Part shown: positions 6,477 through 12,573 of the stretch, in pieces
Layout: the number at the start of each line of letters is the position of its first letter
How positions within the stretch are numbered: position 1 is the first letter of the stretch
Source of the DNA: an uncultured Oscillospiraceae bacterium
GTDB lineage: Bacteria; Bacillota_A; Clostridia; Oscillospirales; Oscillospiraceae
Reading direction: 5' to 3'
Length of the DNA: 12,573 nucleotides
Assembly (NCBI GenBank): GCA_934589325.1
Contig: CAKTNU010000026.1
Coordinates: 1-12,573 of the forward strand
The notes under the pieces: model-generated
The model's input: only the letters and a program-made list of their open reading frames with translations
Told to the model about the DNA's origin: nothing
The model's database searches: none
Made by a program: the position numbers and the translations under genes

Positions 6477-7542
6477 CATTTTCCTCCAGCATTGCATCGA
6501 GCAGCGCTATCGCGGCCGCCGCCTCTATAACCGGCACCGCCCGCGGTGCTATGCACGGATCATGCCTCCCGGTGATCCTTATCTCACGCTCCGTCATGTC
6601 TTTGAGCGATACACTCTTCTGCGCTTTTGCAATGGACGGTGTCGGTTTTATCGCCGCTCTGAAAATCAGCGGCATACCGTCCGATATTCCTCCAAGGATG
6701 CCGCCTGCGTTATTCGACGTCAGGGCAACGCCGCCATTTTGTATGACGTAAGCGTCGTTATTTTCGCTGCCGCGCATGTCGGCTGAGGCAAAGCCCGCGC
6801 CAAACTCGATCCCTTTGACCGCCGGTATTGCAAACGCCAGAGACGCAATGCGCCCCTCCAGTCCCTCAAACAGCGCTCCTCCGAGTCCGCCCGGGAGCCC
6901 AGTAACGGCGCACTCTATCACGCCGCCAAGCGAGTCCCCATCCTCCGATGCACGTTTTATTGCCTGCTTCATCTCCTCGGCGGCTTTTGACGATATGCAC
7001 GGAAAATCGCCGCAGCATGCCGCGCCACCCGCCATCGGATCATATGATATATCGCATATACCGCCGAGACGGAGGATATGCGCCGAGATATCCACACCGC
7101 GGCGCTTCAGTATTTGCAGGCAGATCCCGCCCGCAGCGCAAAGCGGCGCGGTCATACGGCCGGAAAAGGCTCCTCCTCCGCGCATATCCTCATGCCCGCC
7201 GTATTTAAGCCATGCGGTATAATCGGCATGTCCCGGCCGCGGGCAGTCGGCAAATGCCTCATAATCTGCGGAAACGGCGTTCTTATTCTCAATAACGGCT
7301 CGTATCGTCCCGCCGTCAGTCATTCCGCCGGATATTCCGGAGCTAAAGATCGGTCTGTCCGGCTCACGACGCTGCGTGGAATACTCGTTTCGCCCCGGAG
7401 CACGTCTGTCAAGAAGCTGCTGCAGCTCAGCGATATCTATGTGCTCTCCTGCCGGTATTCCATCAAGCTCGACGCCGATCTCCTTTTCGTGTGAACGCCC
7501 AAAAATGCTGATCTTCAGGCGATTTTCCCAACTATACGGCAC
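6466..7542 (-). CDS. aroC: Chorismate synthase (clostridial-type)
   Basis: Converts EPSP to chorismate with reduced FMN, the last common step. The 358-residue length fits. Conserved stretches are IGVELDGIPAG, RRAPGRNEYSTQRREPD, RPGHADY with His105, RGGGAFSGRMTAPL (clostridial subtype of the RSSARET signature), GGLGGALFEGLEGRIASLAFAIPAVKGIEFG split across about 235-265, and GRHDPCIAPRAVPVIEA near the C-terminus. The first signature, usually FGESHG, reads FGRSHE, keeping Ser17-His18 but changing two flanking residues, and GGGHFSGR reads GGGAFSGR. I chose the GTG at 7542 because GGAGG lies 8 nt upstream and the encoded start (PYSWENRLKISIFG) fits the family; it overlaps aroA by 11 nt. The frame extends further upstream without support. 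Confidence 0.94.
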   Translation of the reverse strand: MPYSWENRLKISIFGRSHEKEIGVELDGIPAGEHIDIAELQQLLDRRAPGRNEYSTQRREPDRPIFSSGISGGMTDGGTIRAVIENKNAVSADYEAFADCPRPGHADYTAWLKYGGHEDMRGGGAFSGRMTAPLCAAGGICLQILKRRGVDISAHILRLGGICDISYDPMAGGAACCGDFPCISSKAAEEMKQAIKRASEDGDSLGGVIECAVTGLPGGLGGALFEGLEGRIASLAFAIPAVKGIEFGAGFASADMRGSENNDAYVIQNGGVALTSNNAGGILGGISDGMPLIFRAAIKPTPSIAKAQKSVSLKDMTEREIRITGRHDPCIAPRAVPVIEAAAAIALLDAMLEENDER

Positions 7543-8737
7543 TTGCCGCACCTCCAAGGCCTTTAAAGATTCTCCAAAAATCCGGGTATGATTTGCCGAC
7601 ACATTCGGCACCGCGTATCACTACCGGCAGTTCGCACACTGTAGAAGCCGCCGCTGCCATCATCGCTATTCTATGGTCGCCTCTCACGTCAACGCTGACT
7701 CCGCCGCGGAGCGCTGAAACACCGTTGATATCCAGTCCATCCGGGCGCTGGACGATATCCGCGCCCAGCGCAGCGAGGACATCGCATACTGCGTCGAGCC
7801 GGTCGCACTCCTTATATCGCAGTCTGGCTGCGTTATTTATCTCGCATCGGCCGTGCCTCAGCGCCGCGATGAGCGCCAGCGGGGGCACTATATCCGGGCA
7901 CTGCGACGCATCAAGCTCCACATTGCTCTCGCCGCGGAGCATTTCGGCATATTCGGCAAAGACTCTGTCTCCCTGTCTGCTGTTATTATTCAGGCCGCTT
8001 ACACTGATATTGCTGCCAAGCTCACGAACCGCTATCCACAGCGCCGCGTGCGACCAATCTGCCTCCACACTTACGCTGCCTGGCAGATAGTCCTGCGGCG
8101 CTATGCGGAACACATCCTCGCCGTATTCGACATATACACCGTGTGCACGCATGACATCAAGCGTCATTTCTATATATGGCCGCGACTGTATATTGCAGAG
8201 TGCCCGGAGCTGCGAAGCACCGCCAAGCAGCGGCAGTGCAAGCAGCAGCCCGCTGAAAAACTGACTTGACACATCGCCCGGCAAACTATATTCGCCCGGA
8301 CCGATATGCCCGTTCAATGTCAAAACATTATTTTCGAGTTTGTGATCAATGCCCTTTTCACGGAAAACCTCAAAATATGGCTCCATCGGCCGCGACATAA
8401 GTCCCGCCTCTCCCGTGAACACCGCGCCGCCGCACAGTGCAAGAGCTATTGGGATAAGCAGACGGAGTGACGTCGCCGACGCGCTGCAGTCTATATGCGG
8501 CAGTGCATTCTGCGTACCGCCGCGGACACGAAGCGCTGTTCCGTCATATGATATTTCCGCGCCAAGCGCCGCGGCTCCGCGAAGCGTGGCTCTGATATCA
8601 TCTGAAAAACTGACGTTCTTTATCCTGCTCTCTCCATCCGCCAGCGCCGCACAGATTATCTCCCTATGGCAGAGACTTTTGCTTGCCGGCGGTATGACCG
8701 TACCATGCAGCAGGCCGGGTGATACTTTTATATCCAA
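7532..8737 (-). CDS. aroA: 3-phosphoshikimate 1-carboxyvinyltransferase (EPSP synthase)
   Basis: Transfers the enolpyruvyl group of PEP to shikimate-3-phosphate. The 401-residue protein carries the family's residues: SKSLCHR (19-25) with Lys20, Ser21 and Arg25; SRPM near 115; SSQFFSGLLLALPLL with Gln158; SRPYIEMTLDVM; CPDIVP with Asp282; LRYKECDRLDA with Glu310; DHRIAMM; and CVGKSYPDFW with Lys382. The PEP loop, normally GNAGTAMR or GESGSTLR, reads SASATSLR (85-92), so Ala88 replaces the Gly corresponding to E. coli Gly96. The start is TTG at 8737: no ATG or GTG fits, and conserved sequence begins at once. It follows the aroB stop by 6 nt, with GAGGGG about 12 nt upstream. Confidence 0.96.
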   Translation of the reverse strand: MDIKVSPGLLHGTVIPPASKSLCHREIICAALADGESRIKNVSFSDDIRATLRGAAALGAEISYDGTALRVRGGTQNALPHIDCSASATSLRLLIPIALALCGGAVFTGEAGLMSRPMEPYFEVFREKGIDHKLENNVLTLNGHIGPGEYSLPGDVSSQFFSGLLLALPLLGGASQLRALCNIQSRPYIEMTLDVMRAHGVYVEYGEDVFRIAPQDYLPGSVSVEADWSHAALWIAVRELGSNISVSGLNNNSRQGDRVFAEYAEMLRGESNVELDASQCPDIVPPLALIAALRHGRCEINNAARLRYKECDRLDAVCDVLAALGADIVQRPDGLDINGVSALRGGVSVDVRGDHRIAMMAAAASTVCELPVVIRGAECVGKSYPDFWRIFKGLGGAASAV

Positions 8738-8743
8738 TCTGCT

Positions 8744-9793
8744 TCACATCCCCTCGCGAGCAATAGTTTCAAGCATCTGGAACGGAAGTGTCTCGAGCCG
8801 GCACTCCCCCGCCGCGCACGGCAGTACGAGCGTTATCCCGCTGCCCCGGCGCTTTTTATCGCTGCGTGACGCGGCAATTACTTCTTCAAGAGGAAGATTT
8901 GTACGCACGGGCAGTTTATACCGGCGAAGCAGCGCTTCCAGTCTCGAATCAAGGCCCGGCTCACACATCCTGAGCCGTACACAGCCCCGTGTGATCATCG
9001 CCATACCGATCGCCACGGCAGAACCGTGTGCAATGCCATAGCCGCTGCATTTTTCTATCGCATGTCCAAGTGTGTGGCCGAAATTAAGCAGCTGCCGCAC
9101 ACCGGCATCAAACTCGTCCCCGGCGACAAGCTCCGCCTTAAGCCGGATGCAGGCATATATAAGTTCCTCCATGTCCGGCGGTTCCGGGCGCTCAAGACCC
9201 TCAAAAAAACGCTTTCCGCCAAGACATGCGCATTTAATCGCCTCTGCCATACCGTCGGAGAAAAATTTGTCCGGCAGAGTGTGCAGGCAGTCGACGTCAC
9301 AAAGTACAAGCGCCGGCTGATGAAACGTCCCGGCAAGATTTTTCCCGGCCGGAAGGTCGACCGCAGTCTTACCTCCGACAGACGCATCCACCATCGCAAG
9401 CAGACTTGTCGGTACCTGAACAAAAGCTGTCCCGCGGCAGTAAAGCGCGGCTGCGAGGCCGCACAGATCCCCGCATACGCCGCCGCCGAGAGCAACAAAA
9501 AGGTCGCCCCGGTCTAGTCCATGCTCCGCCGCAGTGTTTATTATCTCAAAAAGTGTCTCCGGCGTTTTTGACTTCTCCCCTGCCGGAAAAACATATTCAC
9601 ACAGCTCAAAGCCCGCACCTCGCAGACTGCGTGCCGCGATCTCGCCATAAATCGGAAAGACACGGCTGTCCGAAACAAGTATTGCCTGCCGCCCGGATAC
9701 GCTCTCTGCGCAGCGCGCCCCTAAGCCATCTAAAAGTCCGCCGCCGATAAGCACCTCATACGGCCGGCTCACCTCAACTCTGAGAGCTTTCAC
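8744..9793 (-). CDS. aroB: 3-dehydroquinate synthase
   Basis: Second step of the shikimate pathway, closing DAHP to 3-dehydroquinate with NAD and a divalent metal. The 349-residue protein shows FPAGEKSKTPETL (69-81), the nucleotide region LGGGVCGDLCGLAA (102-115), QVPTSLLAMVDASVGGKTAVD (126-146, cited as a span) with Lys142, GKNLAGTFHQP with Lys151, and metal ligands Glu184 (MAEAIK), His240 (NFGHTLGHAIE) and His256 (IAHGSAV). The frame opens 9 codons further, but the GTG at 9793 has GGGAGG 10 nt upstream and overlaps the preceding aroF stop as GTGA, which fixes the start. All catalytic residues are present. Confidence 0.97.
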   Translation of the reverse strand: MKALRVEVSRPYEVLIGGGLLDGLGARCAESVSGRQAILVSDSRVFPIYGEIAARSLRGAGFELCEYVFPAGEKSKTPETLFEIINTAAEHGLDRGDLFVALGGGVCGDLCGLAAALYCRGTAFVQVPTSLLAMVDASVGGKTAVDLPAGKNLAGTFHQPALVLCDVDCLHTLPDKFFSDGMAEAIKCACLGGKRFFEGLERPEPPDMEELIYACIRLKAELVAGDEFDAGVRQLLNFGHTLGHAIEKCSGYGIAHGSAVAIGMAMITRGCVRLRMCEPGLDSRLEALLRRYKLPVRTNLPLEEVIAASRSDKKRRGSGITLVLPCAAGECRLETLPFQMLETIAREGM

Positions 9794-10794
9794 CCGAAGA
9801 GCACCTCCCGGACACGGCATACATTTCTGCTGAGCTCTGCAAACTCACCGGGTGTAAGGGATTGCGCACCGTCGCACAGGGCATGGGGCGGGTCATTATG
9901 TACCTCGATTATCAGTCCGTCACAGCCAGCGGCGGCAGCCGCCAGAGCCATCGACGCAACATATTTTGCATGGCCGGTGCCATGACTCGGATCTACGAGC
10001 ACCGGCAGATGCGTTTTTTCATGCAGTACCGGAACGGCGGAAAGATCCAGTGTGTTGCGTGTTGCGGTCTCAAAGGTCCTTATCCCACGCTCACAGAGAA
10101 CTATTCTGTCGTTCCCTCCGGCCATGATATACTCCGCTGCCATCAGTAATTCATTTATTGTATTTGCAAGCCCGCGCTTGAGCAAAATCGGCTTTTTAAC
10201 TTTTCCAAGAGCCTTCAAAAGTTCAAAATTCTGCATATTGCGTGCGCCGACCTGGATCATATCGACATTCTCAAAAAGCGGCAGATGCGCCGCACTCATA
10301 ATCTCCGTAACGACTGGGAGTCCGGTGCGCTTCTTCGCCTCGAGCAGCAGCTCTATCCCATCGGCGCGGAGTCCTTGAAAGTCATACGGTGATGTGCGCG
10401 GCTTGAATGCGCCGCCCCTAAGTATGCCGGCTCCCGCCGCCTTGACTGCTTCGGCAATGCTTTTTATTTGTTCTGAGCTCTCAACAGAGCACGGCCCCGC
10501 AATTATGGCAAAGCTGCCGCCACCGATATGCACATCTCCGACATCTATCACGCTGTCTTCAGGATGAAAGCTGCGGCTCACTGCCTTGTACGGCTCGGAC
10601 ACGCGCTGCACTGAATCGACTATGTCGAGCGCCGCGAGCAATTCGCCGTCGAGCCTGTCTATATCTCCGGTCAGGCAGAGTACACGCGATGAGGCCATTT
10701 CCGTCTCTCGGCAGCTCACGCCAAGCGAATCAAGCCAGCATATGAGCTCGCTAACTCGCTGATCCGACGCCTTATTTTTCAGAAAAATTATCAT
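9790..10794 (-). CDS. aroF: DAHP synthase, type I-beta (KDPG-aldolase-like), with N-terminal regulatory domain
   Basis: First step of aromatic synthesis: PEP plus erythrose-4-phosphate to DAHP. The 334 residues comprise a ferredoxin-like N-terminal domain (about 1-65, MIIFLKNKASDQRV), which in this subfamily mediates feedback inhibition by Tyr or Phe. A TIM-barrel catalytic domain follows, with IIAGPCSVES (metal Cys102), RGGAFKPRTSPYDFQG, TEIMSAAHL, QVGARNMQNFELL, LKRGL, CERGIRTFE, VDPSHGTGH (His271), IIEVHNDP (Glu297) and ALCDGAQSL (Asp308). The ATG at 10794 fits the family start; its ribosome site is weak (GAAAGAAG, 8 nt away). It is the first gene of the aro operon, preceded by a strong promoter and a terminator in the leader. 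The symbol aroF is used loosely (aroA(G)/aroH names also occur). Confidence 0.95.
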   Translation of the reverse strand: MIIFLKNKASDQRVSELICWLDSLGVSCRETEMASSRVLCLTGDIDRLDGELLAALDIVDSVQRVSEPYKAVSRSFHPEDSVIDVGDVHIGGGSFAIIAGPCSVESSEQIKSIAEAVKAAGAGILRGGAFKPRTSPYDFQGLRADGIELLLEAKKRTGLPVVTEIMSAAHLPLFENVDMIQVGARNMQNFELLKALGKVKKPILLKRGLANTINELLMAAEYIMAGGNDRIVLCERGIRTFETATRNTLDLSAVPVLHEKTHLPVLVDPSHGTGHAKYVASMALAAAAAGCDGLIIEVHNDPPHALCDGAQSLTPGEFAELSRNVCRVREVLFG

Positions 10795-10810
10795 AAGCAC
10801 AGCTTCTTTC

Positions 10811-10842
10811 AAAACAAAAAACGCCTGCCGAGGGGCAAGCGT
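10811..10842 (-). terminator. Intrinsic terminator in the aro operon leader (candidate attenuator)
   Basis: On the minus strand ACGCTTGCC (10842-10834) pairs with GGCAGGCGT (10829-10821), 9 bp with one G-T wobble and a 4-nt CCTC loop, followed by TTTTTGTTTT. It lies about 15 nt after the predicted transcription start and 17 nt before the aroF ATG. It could also end sigK transcripts. Confidence 0.88.
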
Positions 10843-10863
10843 CAAGGCAAAATGTCCCTTGAT

Positions 10864-10892
10864 ATAATATTGTATTCCGCCTGATTTGTCAA
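10864..10892 (-). promoter_or_regulatory. Strong promoter for the aro operon
   Basis: Minus-strand perfect -35 TTGACA (10892-10887), 17-nt spacer, -10 TATTAT (10869-10864). It starts 9 nt beyond the sigK stop. Predicted start is about 10858, giving a leader of roughly 64 nt that contains the terminator hairpin. No upstream leader peptide with its own ribosome site was seen. Confidence 0.88.
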
Positions 10893-10900
10893 TCGGAACG

Positions 10901-11599
10901 TCAAGTCGGGCAGGCATCCTCGCCTAGCTCTGCACGCAGCTTTTCCAAAGCGCGCTTTTCGATCCGTGACACGTATGAGCGGCTTATCCCGCATAGCTTT
11001 GCGACGTCACGCTGCGGCATCGGCTGAGTACCGGCAAGCCCGTAGCGCAGACGGACTATCTTTGCTTCCCGCTCCGTCAGACATTCATCGATGCAGCGCC
11101 CAAGCTCACGGCACAGCTCGCGGCTGCCTATCTGCTCCGCCATGTCCTCCTCGCAGGCCAAGACATCGAGTATAGACAGCCCGTCACCATCACTGTCAAC
11201 ATCCAAAGCCTCCGACAGACTGACATCGCTCATACTCTTTTTTACACTGCGAAAATGCATGAGTATCTCATTTTCTATACATCTGCTCGCATAGGTCGCG
11301 AGGCGGACGCCGCGGTCAGGGCGATAGGTGTTCACGCCTTTTATAAGTCCGATAGTGCCAATGGATATCAGGTCATCAACATCATCGGTCTGGGTGAAAT
11401 ACTTCTTCATGATATGTGACACAAGGCGCATATTGTGCTCCACCAGCTTATTGCGCGCATCAATATCGCCTGCAGCCCAAAGCTCAAGATATTTCTGTTC
11501 ATCCTCACGCGATAAAGGCTTTGCAAACGACTCCCCCGGCACTATGCGCAGCATCAGCAGCAGGCTGTTCATTAAAAGCAGCAGTGCGCTTTCCAGCAT
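10901..11599 (-). CDS. sigK: Sporulation sigma factor SigK (pro-sigma-K)
   Basis: Late mother-cell sigma factor of endospore formation. With the ATG at 11599 (AGGGGGTG about 6 nt upstream) the protein has 232 residues, close to usual SigK length. Residues 1-20 form a Leu-rich hydrophobic pro-sequence (ALLLLMNSLLLMLRIV) of the kind removed by the SpoIVFB protease in Bacillus. SFAKPLS (24-30) marks the start of mature SigK. Region 2 includes DARNKLVEHNMRLVSHIMKKY, DDLISIGTIGLIKGVNTY and RLATYASRCIENEILM; region 4 includes LTEREAKIVRLRYGL and the helix-turn-helix QRDVAKLCGISRSYVSRIE. The gene is whole, not split by a skin-type prophage. Longer upstream frame extension has no support. SigE is the closest alternative, but the SFxKPLS start and ISRSYVSRIEK favour SigK. 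Confidence 0.87.
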   Translation of the reverse strand: MLESALLLLMNSLLLMLRIVPGESFAKPLSREDEQKYLELWAAGDIDARNKLVEHNMRLVSHIMKKYFTQTDDVDDLISIGTIGLIKGVNTYRPDRGVRLATYASRCIENEILMHFRSVKKSMSDVSLSEALDVDSDGDGLSILDVLACEEDMAEQIGSRELCRELGRCIDECLTEREAKIVRLRYGLAGTQPMPQRDVAKLCGISRSYVSRIEKRALEKLRAELGEDACPT

Positions 11600-11641
11600 T
11601 GGCTCACCCCCTGCTACAGCATATTCCGACATCACTTGTAC

Positions 11642-11691
11642 AAATAACGCAAAACCGGGGCTGCTGACAGATCCAGCAACTCCGGTTTTGC
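11642..11691 (-). terminator. Long hairpin after the flavin oxidoreductase gene, probable terminator
   Basis: On the minus strand GCAAAACCGG (11691-11682) pairs perfectly with CCGGTTTTGC (11658-11649). Inside, across an A/C mismatch, GTTGCTG pairs with CAGCAGC (one wobble) around a 7-nt loop. The total is 43 nt, followed by GTTATTTG rather than a clean T tract. It lies 20 nt after the oxidoreductase stop and 49 nt before sigK. Probable terminator; the weak T tract leaves some doubt. Confidence 0.65.
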
Positions 11692-11711
11692 CAAAATGAA
11701 AATATGCTGTT

Positions 11712-12573
11712 TTAGTCGAAATAATATGCGGCTTCGAACGCGGACGGAACAGCATCGCCAATGCGTCCGGATTTTACTGCGTCGCCCACAGAGACGACCT
11801 TGTCTATCTTGCCCTTGAGTCCCTCTTCAAGCTTTTTATTGCTTCTGACGCCCATAGCGATCACCACTACATCTTCGCCGAAGCTGACAGGCTCACCGTC
11901 ATACTCTGTTACGATACCATGCTCGTTTATCGACAGCAGCTTGTGTCCGGGGTAATAATGGACATCACAGCCCTTAAGGTGGGATTTAGCATCGTCAAGG
12001 AGCTGGAAGTAGACGCCCGGGCCGATTTTTTCGGCCATCTCAATAATATCTATGCTGTTGCCGCCAACGGCAAGCGCCGTTGCAGTTTCCATACCGGACA
12101 TTCCGGAGCCGATAAGCGCAATATGCTTATTTTCGAAAACGACCTTCTTATCAAGCACGTCGGTGTACATCGCGACATTGTCCCCAAATATTCCGGGTAT
12201 CGCCGCGGGACGTACAGGCTCTGCACCGGCGGCAATAATTACGCCGTAGGGCTGCTCTGCCATTATCATATCGACGGTAGCCTCGGTATTAAGGCGGATG
12301 TCAACGCCGAGCTTGGGCAGAACCTCCTCAAAGAACTCAACGAGCCAGAACAATTTCTCCTTGCGCGGCGGCTTGGATGCATAGTAGAGCTGGCCTCCGA
12401 GACGTGCACCCTTTTCAAAAAGGATCGTCTTGAAGCCGCGCTCCGCAAGCACTCTCGCTGCCTCCATACCGGACGGGCCGCCGCCGACAACAATGACCTT
12501 GCGGCCGTTGCCGTTGCGGTTGAATTCGGGGAAGTCTATCTCGTGCGCTGCTCTTGCATTTACGGCACAGCGG
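11712..12573 (-). CDS. NADH:flavin oxidoreductase / 2,4-dienoyl-CoA reductase-like protein, C-terminal part (runs off window)
   Basis: About 286 C-terminal residues are visible; the frame is open to the right edge, so an internal ATG at 12467 is not the start. The visible piece begins RCAVNARAAHE, matching the last cysteine and C-VNP-E stretch after the iron-sulfur cluster in the FadH/Old-Yellow-Enzyme group. The FAD-binding Rossmann motif VIVVGGGPSGMEAARVLAE follows, then FEKGARLGGQL. A second nucleotide motif HIALIGSGMSGMETATALA (NAD(P)H) and a final GD-containing FAD motif (SVGDAVKSGRIGDAVPSAFEAA) complete the domain. The N-terminal TIM barrel that would define the substrate is outside, so enoate reductase, dienoyl-CoA reductase and bile-acid BaiCD/BaiH-like roles are all open. 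It ends before the hairpin at 11642-11691. Confidence 0.88.
   Translation of the reverse strand, partial: RCAVNARAAHEIDFPEFNRNGNGRKVIVVGGGPSGMEAARVLAERGFKTILFEKGARLGGQLYYASKPPRKEKLFWLVEFFEEVLPKLGVDIRLNTEATVDMIMAEQPYGVIIAAGAEPVRPAAIPGIFGDNVAMYTDVLDKKVVFENKHIALIGSGMSGMETATALAVGGNSIDIIEMAEKIGPGVYFQLLDDAKSHLKGCDVHYYPGHKLLSINEHGIVTEYDGEPVSFGEDVVVIAMGVRSNKKLEEGLKGKIDKVVSVGDAVKSGRIGDAVPSAFEAAYYFD

Noticed and set aside
10795..10858. Trp/Phe-type leader peptide in the aro leader
   Set aside because: Two Phe codons fall in the T tract, but there is no start codon with a ribosome site before the hairpin, and the reading frame is simply that of aroF.
10795..10917. In-frame extension of DAHP synthase upstream of 10794, covering the leader
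   Set aside because: It would translate through the promoter and terminator hairpin, has no family similarity and no ribosome site; the family start matches the ATG at 10794.
11600..11648. SigE- or SigK-dependent promoter ahead of sigK
   Set aside because: AT-rich pieces such as GTTATTT and GAATATG were compared with the known consensus elements, but neither sequence nor spacing fits.
11712..12467. Complete small oxidoreductase starting at the ATG at 12467
   Set aside because: That ATG lies inside the FAD-binding motif GGGPSGMEAA; the frame continues upstream to the window edge with conserved sequence.

Overview
This window looks like the chromosome of a spore-forming Clostridia-class bacterium, most likely an Oscillospirales/Ruminococcaceae-type gut anaerobe. 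The pointers are the Firmicutes gene order rimP-nusA-ylxR-ylxQ-infB, an intact sporulation sigma factor SigK, clostridial-type AroC and AroE sequences, fairly GC-rich coding sequence, and frequent GTG/TTG starts behind good Shine-Dalgarno sequences. Every gene I accept is on the minus strand, so the window reads biologically from its right end to its left end. No tRNA, rRNA, CRISPR array, insertion sequence or phage gene was seen, and no gap between genes exceeds about 170 bases.

Layout in order of transcription: (1) 12573-11712, the C-terminal part of an Old-Yellow-Enzyme-type flavin oxidoreductase, followed by a long hairpin. (2) 11599-10901, sigK. (3) 10794-3689, a tightly packed operon holding the whole common aromatic (shikimate) pathway: DAHP synthase, aroB, aroA, aroC, a chorismate mutase/prephenate dehydratase-like protein, an aroE-aroK fusion and aroQ. 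Together these take erythrose-4-phosphate plus PEP to chorismate and then to prephenate. (4) 3521-2688, a membrane-anchored M15B D,D-carboxypeptidase with its own promoter. (5) 2523 to 1, the translation/transcription-factor operon rimP-nusA-ylxR-ylxQ-infB, with infB running off the left edge.

Three strong sigma-A-type promoters are visible. Two of them, ahead of the aro operon and ahead of rimP-nusA, are followed within about 45 nt by a complete intrinsic terminator hairpin that sits before the first start codon. Both operons therefore look controlled by premature termination. For rimP-nusA this fits NusA autoregulation; for the aro operon the signal is unknown.

The window is otherwise largely housekeeping. 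The points most worth a second look are these two leaders, a PheA-like protein whose prephenate dehydratase domain lacks the family's key catalytic motifs, an EPSP synthase with Ala at the position that decides glyphosate sensitivity, and a chorismate synthase with an altered signature. I found no convincing novel multi-gene system.
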